In this document: piece by piece, positions 18,432 to 27,138 of the stretch | Numbering within the stretch: position 1 is the stretch's first letter | Layout: each line of letters starts with the position of its first letter | NCBI RefSeq assembly: GCF_013416555.1 | Contig: NZ_JACCFG010000001.1 | Span: forward strand, 1,178,001 to 1,242,000 | Direction of reading: 5' to 3' | Length of the DNA stretch: 64,000 nucleotides | Source: Sphingomonas sp. R-74633 | Lineage (GTDB): Bacteria > Pseudomonadota > Alphaproteobacteria > Sphingomonadales > Sphingomonadaceae | Translations under genes and position numbers: made by a program | Notes under the pieces: generated by a model | Seen by the model: only the letters and a program-made list of their open reading frames with translations | What the model was told of the DNA's origin: nothing | Database searches by the model: none

Positions 18432-18532
18432 GATCCCCGGCGAAGGCCGGGGCCCAGTTGCAATGTGGTTCGTGAACTGCGCGCGCCTGACCAGATGCGC
18501 CGAGACTGGGCCCCGGCCTTCGCCGGGGATCC
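18432..18532. repeat. REP-like paired palindrome, GGGCCCAG type (copy c)
   Basis: Left unit GATCCCCGGCGAAGGCCGGG followed by GCCCAGTTGC; right unit ACTGGGCCCCGGCCTTCGCC ending in GGGGATC at 18531. Shares not only the palindromes but also parts of the loop (CAGTTGC, GATGCGCCGA) with the copy at 42832. Lies between convergent genes. Confidence 0.87.
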
Positions 18533-18545
18533 GGTTTGCAAGCAA

Positions 18546-19478
18546 CTACGCCAGGCCCTCCGGCGGCACCAGCGCGCCATGCGGGTCGTCCCCCATCGAG
18601 GTCCTTACTTCCTCGAGCAGCCAGTCGCGAAAGGCGCGGACCTTGGGCTGGTTGCGCTTGTTCTCGGCATACATCAGCCAGAAGCTGTTCCGGTAATAGG
18701 CGGTCTGCGGCAGCACCTGGACAAGCTGTCCCGATTGAACCGAAGGCAGCCACATCGGCAGGCTCAGGATCGAGACGCCGTGCCCCGCAATTGCGGCACT
18801 GCCATCGAGAATCTGCGAATCGAAGCGCACGCCGGCGTTCTGATCGGCCGCCGGCGCCTCACCCATCGCGGCGGCGAACCATAGATCCCACCAATCGTCG
18901 CGAGAGGATATCCGGGGCAGCGCGAGCAGGTCGGTCGGCGTGCGCACCGGCGGATGCTTTGCCAGCAAGGCCGGGCTGGCGAAGGGGGCAAATGGCATGC
19001 GCATCAGGAAATGGCTGACAAGGCCGGGCATCGGTCCGCGCGCGCCGCGCAGCGCGATATCGGCCTCTCCGGCGAGCAGATCGACCATCTCGTCGCCCAC
19101 CTGCAGCCGCACCGCCAGCTCGGGCCGGGCGAGCTGGAACGAGCCGATCCGCCCGGCCAGCCAATTGGTGGCGAGCGTGCGCGGCGCGGTGATCCGCATC
19201 ACGCTTTCGGATTCGGCGTGCACCGCGGCAAAGGCATCGCCCATCGTGTCGAACGCGGCGCTGATCTGCGGCGCGATACGCCGGCCGAGATCGGTGAGCG
19301 CGATGCCGCGCCCGCTGCGCGCGAACAGTGGCGCGCCCAGCCGCTCCTCGAGCAGCTTCATCTGATAGCTCACCGCAGCCTGGGTCATTCCAAGCTCCTG
19401 CGCGGCACGGGTGAAATTGCCGTGGCGGGCGGCGGCTTCGAACACGCGGACAGCGGCGAGAGGCGGAAGGCGGCGCAT
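18546..19478 (-). CDS. LysR-type transcriptional regulator (GcvA-like)
   Basis: A 310-residue LysR regulator. The winged helix-turn-helix occupies about residues 1-60 (LAAVRVFEAAARHGNFTRAA, then MTQAAVSYQMKLLEERLG), followed by the effector-binding domain. The start at 19478 (MRRLPPLAAVRVFE) gives the usual register; the frame continues 39 codons upstream without similarity. It resembles the GcvA/AmpR branch. It is divergent from an UrcA-family gene 115 bases away, which is its most likely target by the usual LysR arrangement. The effector is unknown. Confidence 0.9.
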   Translation of the reverse strand: MRRLPPLAAVRVFEAAARHGNFTRAAQELGMTQAAVSYQMKLLEERLGAPLFARSGRGIALTDLGRRIAPQISAAFDTMGDAFAAVHAESESVMRITAPRTLATNWLAGRIGSFQLARPELAVRLQVGDEMVDLLAGEADIALRGARGPMPGLVSHFLMRMPFAPFASPALLAKHPPVRTPTDLLALPRISSRDDWWDLWFAAAMGEAPAADQNAGVRFDSQILDGSAAIAGHGVSILSLPMWLPSVQSGQLVQVLPQTAYYRNSFWLMYAENKRNQPKVRAFRDWLLEEVRTSMGDDPHGALVPPEGLA

Positions 19479-19593
19479 CGCTTCATATAAGCATGACTTA
19501 TGAATTCTGGCCAACGATTTGTTGGCCTGAAACGGCTTCCGAGCGCAGATGGAGGGGGTGCCGAGCATGGCGCAGCATCCAAAGGACCAAGCC

Positions 19594-19914
19594 ATGATGA
19601 AGACCCTGATCCCCCTCGCCCTGATCCTCGCTCCCGCCGGCGTGCCGCTGGCCGCCCAGGCGCAGCAGACCGAAGCGGGCGTTCGTGTTTCCTATGCCGA
19701 TCTCGACCTGTCGCGCGCCGCGGACCGCGAGACGCTGGATCGTCGCCTCGACAGGGCGCTCGACACGGTCTGCCCGACCGCACGCGCCGGCTACATCACC
19801 CAGTCACCAGACGCGCTGCGCTGCCAGGCCGAAGTCCGTCAGCAGCTCGTCGGGGCACGCCAGCAGGCGCTCGCCCAGCGTGGCGGCGCCATCCGGATCT
19901 CCGCCAATCCCTGA
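19594..19914 (+). CDS. UrcA family protein
   Basis: A 106-residue exported protein of the UrcA family, which is common in sphingomonads and caulobacters and has no settled function. It has a signal peptide (KTLIPLALILAPAGVPLAAQA), the family hallmark VRVSYADLDLSRAADRETLD, and two conserved Cys (TVCPTA and LRCQAE), likely a disulfide. AAAGGA lies seven bases before ATG 19594. The LysR gene opposite may control it. Confidence 0.85.
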   Translation: MMKTLIPLALILAPAGVPLAAQAQQTEAGVRVSYADLDLSRAADRETLDRRLDRALDTVCPTARAGYITQSPDALRCQAEVRQQLVGARQQALAQRGGAIRISANP

Positions 19915-20093
19915 TTGATCCCTCGGACCGGCGAAGAGGCGGGCGGCCTGCAACGCCGCCCGCCACCCTTTATCCATAAGCGTTGTTGATGCCCGGCGCG
20001 CGGTTCCCGAAAAGGGATAGGCGGTGCGATCCAATCGGGTTGGGGCCGTCACAAAATATGGTTACTCCTTGGGCAAGGAACAGGGAGAAACCG

Positions 20094-21017
20094 ATGCGAG
20101 TCGTTTGGGCATTGGCGGCGCTTGCGCTGCTCGCAGGGTGTGACGACGTCAGTCGCGGGCCCGCGGATGCCAAGGGCCAGTCCGAGTTCGCCTCGGCTGC
20201 CAATGCCGAGGCCTTCGCATCGACCGGCACCGGCTTCGACTATCGCTATGCCTATCGCCTGCCCGGCGCCAAGGTGAAGGGCGTGCTCCAGTCCAACGCC
20301 GACGCCTGCGACCGGATCGGTCCGGCGCGCTGCCGCATCCTGGCGATGCGCTACCGCGTGGACGACGGCAACAAGACCCGCGCGGTGCTGACCGTCCGCA
20401 TCGATCCCTCGATCGCCCGGGCCTTCGGCGACGCCGTGACCCGCAATGTCACCGGATCGGACGGCGTGCTGACCGATACCGAGATCACCGGCGCCGATTC
20501 GACCGCCACGGCGCGCAGCGTCGCGGTGATCAAGCGGCTGCAGGACCAGCTGCAGAATGCCCGCTCCAGCGCCACGCCCGACGGCCAGGCGCGCGCGGCT
20601 CGCATCCAGAACGCGCTTTCGACGATCGCCGAGGTCGAGGCCAGCCAGGGCCAGACGCTGGCCAATGCGCCGATGCTGTTCACCTATGAATCGAGCAGCG
20701 CGCTGACCGGGCTCGGCTCGTCCGAGGCCAATTTCCGCACGGCCGGCGCGACGCTCGAGAATTCGGTCGCCCAGCTCGTCCAAGTGCTCGCCAGCGTCGG
20801 GCCGTGGTGCCTGCTGATGCTGCTGGTGGTGTTGCTGCTGCGCTGGATCATCCATGGCCGCGCCGTGGGCCCCGATGTCGAGCCGCGCCGCGACGACGGC
20901 TATGACGACATCCATAATGCTGGCCATGACGGGCATGACAGCCGTCCGCGCGGCGACAATCGCAACCTCATCCAGCGCTGGTTCTCGCGCGACGACGAGG
21001 AAGAGCACGCGCGTTGA
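20094..21017 (+). CDS. DUF4349-like lipoprotein with C-terminal membrane helix
   Basis: A 307-residue envelope protein. MRVVWALAALALLAGC ends in a lipobox with Cys16. The N-terminal domain (YRYAYRLPGAKVKGVLQSNA, DACDRIGPARCRILAMRYRV) is shared with the next gene, then a coiled-coil region (SVAVIKRLQDQLQNARSSAT), a C-terminal membrane helix (CLLMLLVVLLLRWIIHG), and an Asp/His/Arg-rich tail. This matches the DUF4349 layout, whose function is unknown. A lipobox together with a C-terminal helix is unusual. RBS AGGGAGAA. A terminator at 21081 ends it. Confidence 0.8.
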   Translation: MRVVWALAALALLAGCDDVSRGPADAKGQSEFASAANAEAFASTGTGFDYRYAYRLPGAKVKGVLQSNADACDRIGPARCRILAMRYRVDDGNKTRAVLTVRIDPSIARAFGDAVTRNVTGSDGVLTDTEITGADSTATARSVAVIKRLQDQLQNARSSATPDGQARAARIQNALSTIAEVEASQGQTLANAPMLFTYESSSALTGLGSSEANFRTAGATLENSVAQLVQVLASVGPWCLLMLLVVLLLRWIIHGRAVGPDVEPRRDDGYDDIHNAGHDGHDSRPRGDNRNLIQRWFSRDDEEEHAR

Positions 21018-21020
21018 AGT

Positions 21021-21069
21021 TCAAGCGCGGGCTCCGCGCATTTGAGGACTTGAGCGCAGGCTCCGCGCA
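21021..21069. repeat. Two direct copies of a small GC palindrome
   Basis: TCAAGCGCGGGCTCCGCGCA (21021-21040) and TTGAGCGCAGGCTCCGCGCA (21050-21069) repeat with a 29-base period just after the first DUF4349-like gene. Each can fold as GCGCGG-GCT-CCGCGC. They may be a transcription or RNA-stability element ahead of the terminator. Confidence 0.6.
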
Positions 21070-21080
21070 CGGATCTTTCG

Positions 21081-21118
21081 GCAAGCGGGGACGGCATCCG
21101 CCTCCCCGCTTGCTTTTT
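21081..21118 (+). terminator. Rho-independent terminator
   Basis: A perfect 10-bp stem, GCAAGCGGGG (21081-21090) with CCCCGCTTGC (21104-21113), followed at once by TTTTT (21114-21118). It separates the two DUF4349-like genes, so the second must have its own promoter in the AT-rich 21120-21150 segment. Confidence 0.88.
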
Positions 21119-21163
21119 GCCTCGATTATGTAATGTTATATCATAATTTGAGGGAGAGATGCC

Positions 21164-22174
21164 GTGGTGAAACCGAAACGATGGGTGTTGCTGGGCAGCG
21201 GCGGCCTTGCGGCGATTGCGGTCGCCGGGGTGTTCGCGATGTTCGTCCAGTCGACGCAGCAAAATTACGTCAAGAAACCCGGGCCGGCGCTCGAGGCCTT
21301 CAGCGTGCAGATGCCTCCGCCCCCGCCGCCCGCGCAGGCAATGCGCTCCACCTCGGCGGACGTGACGATGCCGGCGATGACTGCGCCCGCCACCGCGCCC
21401 GAGGGCGAAGGCGTACCGGCGACCGAGGCAATCCCGATCAGCGTGCCGCAGGTCGCATACCGCTACATCCTCGGCTATCGCCTGCCCGCCAGCGCGATCG
21501 CCGGCGCGCAACAGGCGCATCTCGACCTGTGCAACCGGCTGGGACCGCGTTGCCAGCTGGTCGCGATGCAGCGCGGGAGCAATGACAACGGCGCGAGCCA
21601 GGGCGGCCTGAGGTTGCGCGTGGCAACCAGCCTGGCGCAACAGGTGTCGGCGGACTTCACGCGGCTGGCCGGCAAGGCCGGCGGGCGCGCGGTTGATACC
21701 CAGATCTCGGCGGAAGACGTCTCGAAGGACCTGGTCGATACCGGCGCGCGCATTCGCCAGCGCGAGATCCTCGTCGCCCGCCTCACCGACATGCTGCGCG
21801 GCCGCGCCGGCCGGGTGAGCGAGCTGGTCGAGGCCGAGCGCAGCGTGGCGCAGGCGCAGGAGGAGCTCGACCAGGCCAAGGGCTGGATGGGCGAACTGCA
21901 GGGCCGCGTCGCCTATTCGGACTTCACGATCACCTATACACCCGTCACCGCGCCGATCGACGCACCCGTGACGCGCCAGGGCTTTTTCGGGCAGCTGGGC
22001 GATGCGATCGCGCAATCGGGCGCGCTGGTCGCCAATATGGGGCGCGGCCTGTTGCTGCTGCTCATCTTCCTCGGCCCCTGGCTGGCGATCCTCGGGCTGT
22101 TCGGCTGGTTTGCCCGCCCCGCGATCCGCAAGTGGCGCAGTGCCGGTTTGGCACCCGTTAACGAGGATGCCTGA
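21164..22174 (+). CDS. DUF4349 domain membrane protein
   Basis: A 336-residue inner-membrane protein. An N-terminal helix (about 8-28, [20 protein letters not shown]) is followed by a Pro-rich spacer, the domain also present in the previous gene ([37 protein letters not shown]), a coiled coil ([20 protein letters not shown] to [11 protein letters not shown]), and a C-terminal helix ([20 protein letters not shown]). GTG 21164 is chosen because GAGGGAGAG sits in front of it; the ATG at 21159 is out of frame and stops at once. Function unknown. purC follows 104 bases on. Confidence 0.82.
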   Translation: MVKPKRWVLLGSGGLAAIAVAGVFAMFVQSTQQNYVKKPGPALEAFSVQMPPPPPPAQAMRSTSADVTMPAMTAPATAPEGEGVPATEAIPISVPQVAYRYILGYRLPASAIAGAQQAHLDLCNRLGPRCQLVAMQRGSNDNGASQGGLRLRVATSLAQQVSADFTRLAGKAGGRAVDTQISAEDVSKDLVDTGARIRQREILVARLTDMLRGRAGRVSELVEAERSVAQAQEELDQAKGWMGELQGRVAYSDFTITYTPVTAPIDAPVTRQGFFGQLGDAIAQSGALVANMGRGLLLLLIFLGPWLAILGLFGWFARPAIRKWRSAGLAPVNEDA

Positions 22175-22278
22175 TTGCGCGGGGAACCCCCTTTGGGTAT
22201 AGCGCGCCTCTCGCCCCGGCAGGCTTACGGATTCCCCGTGCCGCCGGGGCAAGGTTTTTCCAGGGGAAAAGGCACGCG

Positions 22279-23061
22279 ATGGCACGCCGCCGGCAGATCT
22301 ACGAAGGCAAGGCAAAGATCCTCTACGAGGGTCCGGAGCCCGGTACGCTGATCCAGTATTTCAAGGACGATGCGACTGCCTTCAACGCCCAGAAAAAGGG
22401 CACGATCAACGGCAAGGGCGTGCTCAACAACCGGATTTCCGAGCACGTCTTCACGCTGCTCGCCGGCATCGGCATCCCGACCCACTTCATCCGCCGCCTC
22501 AACATGCGCGAGCAGTTGATCCGCCAGGTCGAGATCGTCCCGATCGAAGTCGTGGTGCGCAACGTCGTCGCCGGGTCGCTGGCGAAGAAGCTCGGCATCG
22601 AGGAAGGCACGCCGCTGCCCCGCACGATCGTCGAATATTATTACAAGGACGACGCGCTCGGCGACCCGATGGTCACCGACGAGCATATCCTGTGCTTCGG
22701 CTGGGCGAGCCAGGAAGAGCTGCACGACATGGCCGACATGGCCATCCGCGTGAACGACTTCCTCTCCGGCCTGTTCGCCGGGATCGGCATCCGCCTGGTC
22801 GACTTCAAGCTCGAGTTCGGCCGGATCTGGGACAATGATTACGGCCGGATCATCCTTGCCGACGAGATCAGCCCCGACGGCTGCCGCCTGTGGGACATGA
22901 CCACCGGCGAGAAGCTCGACAAGGACCGTTTCCGGCGCGACCTGGGCGGCGAAGTCGAAGCCTATCAGGAAGTCGCCCGCCGTCTGGGCCTGTTCCCGGA
23001 AGGCGAAGCGGATTCGGCGGTGCTCGACATGGAAAGCCACCGGAAGCGCCGGGGCAAGTAA
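22279..23061 (+). CDS. purC: Phosphoribosylaminoimidazole-succinocarboxamide synthase
   Basis: Joins aspartate to CAIR with ATP to make SAICAR in purine synthesis. The 260-residue enzyme starts with [20 protein letters not shown], has [20 protein letters not shown], the [16 protein letters not shown] block and VDFKLEFGR, all classic. The Lys/Arg-rich C-terminus (ESHRKRRGK) is normal. CAGGGGAAAAGGCAC precedes the ATG. A REP-like element separates it from purS, which may trim purC mRNA levels relative to the genes downstream. Confidence 0.97.
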   Translation: MARRRQIYEGKAKILYEGPEPGTLIQYFKDDATAFNAQKKGTINGKGVLNNRISEHVFTLLAGIGIPTHFIRRLNMREQLIRQVEIVPIEVVVRNVVAGSLAKKLGIEEGTPLPRTIVEYYYKDDALGDPMVTDEHILCFGWASQEELHDMADMAIRVNDFLSGLFAGIGIRLVDFKLEFGRIWDNDYGRIILADEISPDGCRLWDMTTGEKLDKDRFRRDLGGEVEAYQEVARRLGLFPEGEADSAVLDMESHRKRRGK

Positions 23062-23070
23062 GCCATACCC

Positions 23071-23151
23071 GTCATCCCGGCGAAAGCCGGGATCTCGTGC
23101 GGCTCTTTCCCGGCTATATCGCCTGAGATCCCGGCTTTCGCCGGGATGACG
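23071..23151. repeat. REP-like paired palindrome, ATCTC type (copy d)
   Basis: Left unit GTCATCCCGGCGAAAGCCGG then GATCTCGTGC; right unit GCCTGAGATCCCGGCTTTCG ending in GGGATGAC. The outer 26 bases are a perfect inverted repeat. It lies inside the purine cluster between purC and purS. Its GTGC and GCCTG tags give it an orientation, opposite to that of the copy at 33073. Confidence 0.92.
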
Positions 23152-23199
23152 GCTAGATGGGGTTGCAGCCCGGCGCGCTCCGCGCCATAGGCCCTGCCC

Positions 23200-23430
23200 A
23201 TGAAGCTCCGCATCATCGTCACCTTGAAGAACGGCGTGCTCGACCCCCAGGGCAAGGCCATCCAGCACGCTTTGGGCGGCCTCGGTTTCGAGGGCGTCGA
23301 GGACGTTCGCGCCGGCAAGATCTTCGAGCTCGAGCTCGCCGACGGCACCAGCGACGAGGCCGTCGACGAGATGTGCCGCAAGCTGCTCGCCAACACGGTC
23401 ATCGAAAACTACCGGGTGGAAACGCTGTGA
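23200..23430 (+). CDS. purS: Phosphoribosylformylglycinamidine synthase subunit PurS
   Basis: A 76-residue small subunit that dimerises and bridges PurL and PurQ in the three-part FGAM synthase. The sequence [20 protein letters not shown] and [20 protein letters not shown] is diagnostic. Its TGA overlaps the GTG start of purQ (GTGA), giving tight coupling. purL is not in the window. Confidence 0.96.
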   Translation: MKLRIIVTLKNGVLDPQGKAIQHALGGLGFEGVEDVRAGKIFELELADGTSDEAVDEMCRKLLANTVIENYRVETL

Positions 23431-24092
23431 AGACCGCAGTCATCGTCTTTCCGGGCTCCAACTGCGATCGCGACATCGCAGTCGCGCTGGAGGCGGTGAC
23501 GGGCGTGAAGCCCGAGATGGTGTGGCACGGCGAGAGCGAACTGCCCGCCGGCCTCGGCCTGATCGCGCTGCCCGGCGGCTTTTCCTATGGCGATTACCTG
23601 CGCTGCGGCGCCATTGCCGCGCGCTCGCCGGTGGTGAAGGCCGTGGTGGAGGCAGCCGACAAGGGCATGCCCGTGATCGGCATCTGCAACGGCTTCCAGG
23701 TACTCACCGAGACCGGACTGCTGCCCGGCGCGCTGATGCGCAACTCGGGCCTCAACTTCGTGTGCCGTGACGTGCCGCTGACTGTCGACAATTCGCAGTC
23801 GATCTTCACCTCGGGCTATCGCTCGGGTGAGCAGATCACCGTGCCGGTGGCGCATCACGACGGCAATTATTTCGCCGATGCCGAGACGCTCGACCGGATC
23901 GAGGGCGAAGGCCGCGTCGCGTTCCGCTATGCCGCCGACATCAACGGTTCGGCGCGCAACATCGCCGGCGTGCTCAACAAGGCAGGCAATGTGCTGGGCA
24001 TGATGCCGCACCCCGAGCGCCGGATCGAAGCCGCGCATGGCGGCACCGACGGCCGCCGGCTGTTCGAGGGCTTGCTCGAGGCCGTCGCCTGA
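23427..24092 (+). CDS. purQ: Phosphoribosylformylglycinamidine synthase subunit PurQ
   Basis: The glutaminase subunit that passes ammonia to PurL for FGAM synthesis. The 221-residue class I amidotransferase has the nucleophile in [12 protein letters not shown] and the catalytic His in [11 protein letters not shown] 23427 overlaps the purS stop and gives [20 protein letters not shown], the normal N-terminus; longer readings through the REP element are not plausible. No purL follows; the next gene is unrelated. Confidence 0.97.
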   Translation: MKTAVIVFPGSNCDRDIAVALEAVTGVKPEMVWHGESELPAGLGLIALPGGFSYGDYLRCGAIAARSPVVKAVVEAADKGMPVIGICNGFQVLTETGLLPGALMRNSGLNFVCRDVPLTVDNSQSIFTSGYRSGEQITVPVAHHDGNYFADAETLDRIEGEGRVAFRYAADINGSARNIAGVLNKAGNVLGMMPHPERRIEAAHGGTDGRRLFEGLLEAVA

Positions 24093-24130
24093 GCCATTCC
24101 CGCCCCGGGTAGCAAATCCCGGGGGATAGC

Positions 24131-24673
24131 ATGATCGAAAGCCGGTTGTTCGCGGGCGAGAAGCTGCTGTGGAGCGGCCAGCCCTGGCAGGGCCTGTTCC
24201 TGCTGCGGCCGATGGACCTTTTCCTCGTTCCATTCAGCCTGCTCTGGGCCGGCTTCGCGCTGGGCATCCCCGGCACGATCGTCATCGGCGGCGGCCAGAT
24301 TCCGCCTTTCCCCTTCATCCTCGTCGCGCTGATCTTCCCGATCGTCGGCGTGTACGCGGTAATCGGCCGCTTCCTGGTCGATGCCTGGCTGCGCGGGGCA
24401 ACCACCTATGCCGTGACCAACCAGCGCGTGCTGATCGAGCGCAGCGGCCTGTTCCGCTCGAACAAGTCGCTCGACATCGACCGGCTGCCCGCGCTCGAAT
24501 TCAGCGAACGCGCCGACGGATCCGGCACGATCCGCTTCGGGACAATGTCGTGGTTCGTCGGCAACGGCATGGGGATCTGGTCGCCCGCGACCGACCCGGT
24601 GCCGCAGTTCCTGCGGATCGAGCATGTCCGCAATGTCTATGAGTTGATCGCGCAACAGCGCCGGCGCGGCTGA
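24131..24673 (+). CDS. Bacterial PH-domain membrane protein
   Basis: A 180-residue protein with two membrane helices near residues 30-50 and 60-85 (FLVPFSLLWAGFALGIPGTI and FPFILVALIFPIVGVYAVIG) followed by a YdbS/DUF304-like bacterial PH domain: TTYAVTNQRVLIERSGLFRS, KSLDIDRLPALEFSERADGS, GTIRFG. The starting block ESRLFAGEKLLWSGQPWQG is typical of these proteins. Function unknown; it follows purQ by 38 bases and may ride on that transcript. Confidence 0.8.
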   Translation: MIESRLFAGEKLLWSGQPWQGLFLLRPMDLFLVPFSLLWAGFALGIPGTIVIGGGQIPPFPFILVALIFPIVGVYAVIGRFLVDAWLRGATTYAVTNQRVLIERSGLFRSNKSLDIDRLPALEFSERADGSGTIRFGTMSWFVGNGMGIWSPATDPVPQFLRIEHVRNVYELIAQQRRRG

Positions 24674-24683
24674 GCCTGCACAA

Positions 24684-24719
24684 ACGAAAGGGCGGCCGCG
24701 GGAAACCCCGCGACCGCCC
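24684..24719 (-). terminator. Rho-independent terminator of the chemotaxis gene
   Basis: GGGCGGCCGCGGG (24690-24702) pairs with CCCGCGACCGCCC (24707-24719) with one mismatch. On the minus strand it is followed by TTTCGTTTGT, so it ends the methyl-accepting protein gene; it may also stop the plus-strand purine transcript. Confidence 0.75.
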
Positions 24720-24739
24720 TGCCCCGTGACGAAACTTGT

Positions 24740-26077
24740 TTAGTGCATCGAGCCGAATTCGACGCCCGTCGATGCGGCGAGGCCCGGCGTCGGGTAGGAC
24801 AAAGGCTTGCGCCCGCCCTCGATCTGGAAGCGCGCGGCCTGCTCGGCGAGCATCGCGACTTCGCCGGTGAGATTGCGTGCGGCGGCCGAGGTTTCCTCGA
24901 CCATCGCGGCATTCTGCTGGGTCGAAACGTCCATCGTGCCGATCGCGGTGCTGATCTCGCTGATCGCAGTCGACTGGGCCTGGTTGTCGGCGGCCATCTG
25001 GTTGAGCAGTTCGTGGACGCCGTTCACGTCTCCCGAGATATTCTCGAGCGCGCCATCGACCTTCTCGACCATCTCCACCGCGGCAACGATGTCGACCTGG
25101 GTGGCGGTAAGCTGTTCGCGCGCGCGGCCGGCTTCTTCCTCGGCGCGCATCGCAAGTGCGGAGACGAGATCGGCGACGACCGCAAAGCCCCTGCCCGCCT
25201 CACCGGCGCGACCGGCTTCGACGGCGGCATTCATTGCGAGAACGCGGGTCTGGAAGGCGATCTTGTCGAGACCCTCGATGACCGAATCGATACCCTTGGC
25301 GCTGTCATTGACACGCTTCATCGCCTGCACCGCCTGATCGACGACTTCGCGGCCGCCGGCGACCGTCGCCGTGGCACCGTCAGCACGCGCCACGGTGCGG
25401 CTGGCGGCTTCGGCGGTGGCCTTGAGGCGCTGGTCCATCTGGGTGATCGCTGCCGAGGTCTGCTCGAGGCTGGCGGCATTGGCTTCGGTGCGGCGCGCCA
25501 GATTCTCGGAAGCCTGGGCGATCTCGCCCGAGCCGGTGCGGATCGCGATCGTGCTCTCGGTGACCGAGCCCAGCAGGTTGCGCAGCGAGGAGAGCGCTTC
25601 GTTGAAATTGCCGCGAAGGCCGGCATAGACCGCCGGATATTCCTCGGTAATGTCTGCGGTAAGATCGCCCTCTGCCAGCCGGCGGAGGTTGCCGGTCATG
25701 CCGCGCACGATCTCGCCGTGACGTTCGGATTCGGCATTGGCCGTGATCTGCGCCGCCGCGGTGTCGCGGAACGCGAACATCGCCTTGGTCAGGCGGCCGA
25801 CGCAGTCGCGATATTCGGTGAACTGGATCGGGCTGGCGAGATCGCCTGCAGCCAGTGCCTCCATGCGCAGCACCGTGGTGACATAAGGCGTGGCGATCGC
25901 GCTGCGATACCAGGTGCCGAGGCCCGCCGCTGTCAGCGTAGCGCCCAAGCCGATAATCAGGGCGAGCTTGGGAAGCAGCAGCAGCGCGAGCGGCGAAATG
26001 CCGGCAAGCACCGTCATCGAGCCAAAGGCTACGAACAGCTTCTGGCGAATGGGCGCGTTGGCGGTGAACCAGTGCAT
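24740..26077 (-). CDS. Methyl-accepting chemotaxis protein without periplasmic sensor domain
   Basis: A 445-residue chemoreceptor. Two N-terminal hydrophobic segments (about 15-33 and 36-57) are joined by only a few residues, so there is no periplasmic ligand domain. HAMP-like regions follow (MEALAAGDLASPIQFTEYRD; LRRLAEGDLTADI), then a long coiled coil with the hairpin tip KIAFQTRVLAMNAAVEAGRA and GRGFAVVADLVSALAMR. The tip is diverged (ADLVSALAMRAEEEA rather than the usual SEVRALAQRSAEAA). No C-terminal CheR-binding pentapeptide. It may sense cytoplasmic or membrane state. No che genes lie nearby. Confidence 0.9.
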   Translation of the reverse strand: MHWFTANAPIRQKLFVAFGSMTVLAGISPLALLLLPKLALIIGLGATLTAAGLGTWYRSAIATPYVTTVLRMEALAAGDLASPIQFTEYRDCVGRLTKAMFAFRDTAAAQITANAESERHGEIVRGMTGNLRRLAEGDLTADITEEYPAVYAGLRGNFNEALSSLRNLLGSVTESTIAIRTGSGEIAQASENLARRTEANAASLEQTSAAITQMDQRLKATAEAASRTVARADGATATVAGGREVVDQAVQAMKRVNDSAKGIDSVIEGLDKIAFQTRVLAMNAAVEAGRAGEAGRGFAVVADLVSALAMRAEEEAGRAREQLTATQVDIVAAVEMVEKVDGALENISGDVNGVHELLNQMAADNQAQSTAISEISTAIGTMDVSTQQNAAMVEETSAAARNLTGEVAMLAEQAARFQIEGGRKPLSYPTPGLAASTGVEFGSMH

Positions 26078-26176
26078 GGGCGGTCCTCAGGAGGAAGCAA
26101 CAAGATGGTTGCCACTTCCTCCACTATAGAGGCTTCCGTAGGGGAAGGTGCCGATGCACCAAATATAGTTTTAGAT

Positions 26177-26216
26177 TAGCGCAAGTTAGTTTGCGCAATT
26201 ACGTAAATTACGCAAA
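26177..26216 (-). promoter_or_regulatory. AT-rich CGCAA-box cluster upstream of the chemotaxis gene
   Basis: Four similar boxes, CGCAA at 26180, 26194 and 26211 and CGTAA at 26202, lie in a strikingly AT-rich island; the second is within the palindrome TTGCGCAA. They are about 100-135 bases upstream of the chemoreceptor start and just after the 3' end of the hydrolase gene. They look like repeated binding sites; the binder is unknown. Confidence 0.35.
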
Positions 26217-26226
26217 TGCTGTATTG

Positions 26227-27054
26227 TTACGTTCGCGCCTCGACCCATTCCAGAATGTCGCCCATCACGCTTTCCTTACCCAGATCGGCGAGCAGGTCGT
26301 GATAATGGCCCTGATAGATCTTGATGGTCTTGTCGCTAGATCCGGTAGTCTCATAGAAGAACTCGCTGCCGTGGCACACAGTCGCGTGATCCTCAGTTCC
26401 ATGCAGGATCAGTACCGGGATAGTGATCGTGGGAAACTCTTCGCGCAGCCGCTCATCGGCGCGCACCAAAGCAGCGACCGTAGCCGCGGGCTGGGTCTCG
26501 TCTTTGATATAGGGATCGGCGTTCAGCGCGGCGACCACGTCCGGATCGCGGGAGAAATCCTCGTTCTTCAGTTTGAGCACGCCGAGATGCGGCGCGATGT
26601 GGCTCAGCCCCTTGATCGCAGCGAGCGCGAAGCCGGGCGCCGGCACCTGGAACGCGAAGCTTTCGCAGATGAAGCCGGCCAGTTCAGCCTGGTTGTCCAG
26701 CACATAGGAGGCGCCGGTGACGCCGCCGGCGCTGTGACCGAGCAGGAAGGCCTTGAGGCCCGGATGACGCGACTTGGCGATCGCCACCGCGCCGCCGAGA
26801 TCATCGGTATATTCGGAGACATGCTCGACATAGAAGCGCTCGCCTTCGGAGCGCCCGCGCCCGCGCAGATCGGCGGCATAGACGGCATAGCCCTTTTCAA
26901 CCAGCCGCTCGGCGACCCATTGATACTGGCCGCTATGCGAATTGAAGCCGTGGCAGATCACCACCACCGCGCGCGGCGCGCCATCAGGCAACCAGGAGCG
27001 CAGAAAGATATTGGAGTGCGCGCTACTGCCGAAAGTCTCTTCCGTCGCTGTCAT
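26227..27054 (-). CDS. Alpha/beta hydrolase, monoacylglycerol-lipase-like
   Basis: A 275-residue serine hydrolase of the Hydrolase_4/monoglyceride lipase type. It has the oxyanion segment CHGFNSHSGQYQWVAERLVE, YAADLRGRGRSEGER, the nucleophile in LLGHSAGG (Ser about 108), the Asp region LHGTEDHATV and the His in YQGHYHDLLADLG. No signal peptide, so cytoplasmic. ATG 27054 (MTATEETFGSSAHSN) has GAGGGCAG upstream; 14 further codons upstream are not conserved-looking. It probably cleaves monoacylglycerols or similar esters. Confidence 0.87.
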   Translation of the reverse strand: MTATEETFGSSAHSNIFLRSWLPDGAPRAVVVICHGFNSHSGQYQWVAERLVEKGYAVYAADLRGRGRSEGERFYVEHVSEYTDDLGGAVAIAKSRHPGLKAFLLGHSAGGVTGASYVLDNQAELAGFICESFAFQVPAPGFALAAIKGLSHIAPHLGVLKLKNEDFSRDPDVVAALNADPYIKDETQPAATVAALVRADERLREEFPTITIPVLILHGTEDHATVCHGSEFFYETTGSSDKTIKIYQGHYHDLLADLGKESVMGDILEWVEART

Positions 27055-27138
27055 CTGCCTGCCCTCTTGCCCTGGAATTCGCGCGGAGGATGACAAAGCC
27101 GGCAGCGCCCGTCTGCCTACTCCTTCGGGTATTCGCAG

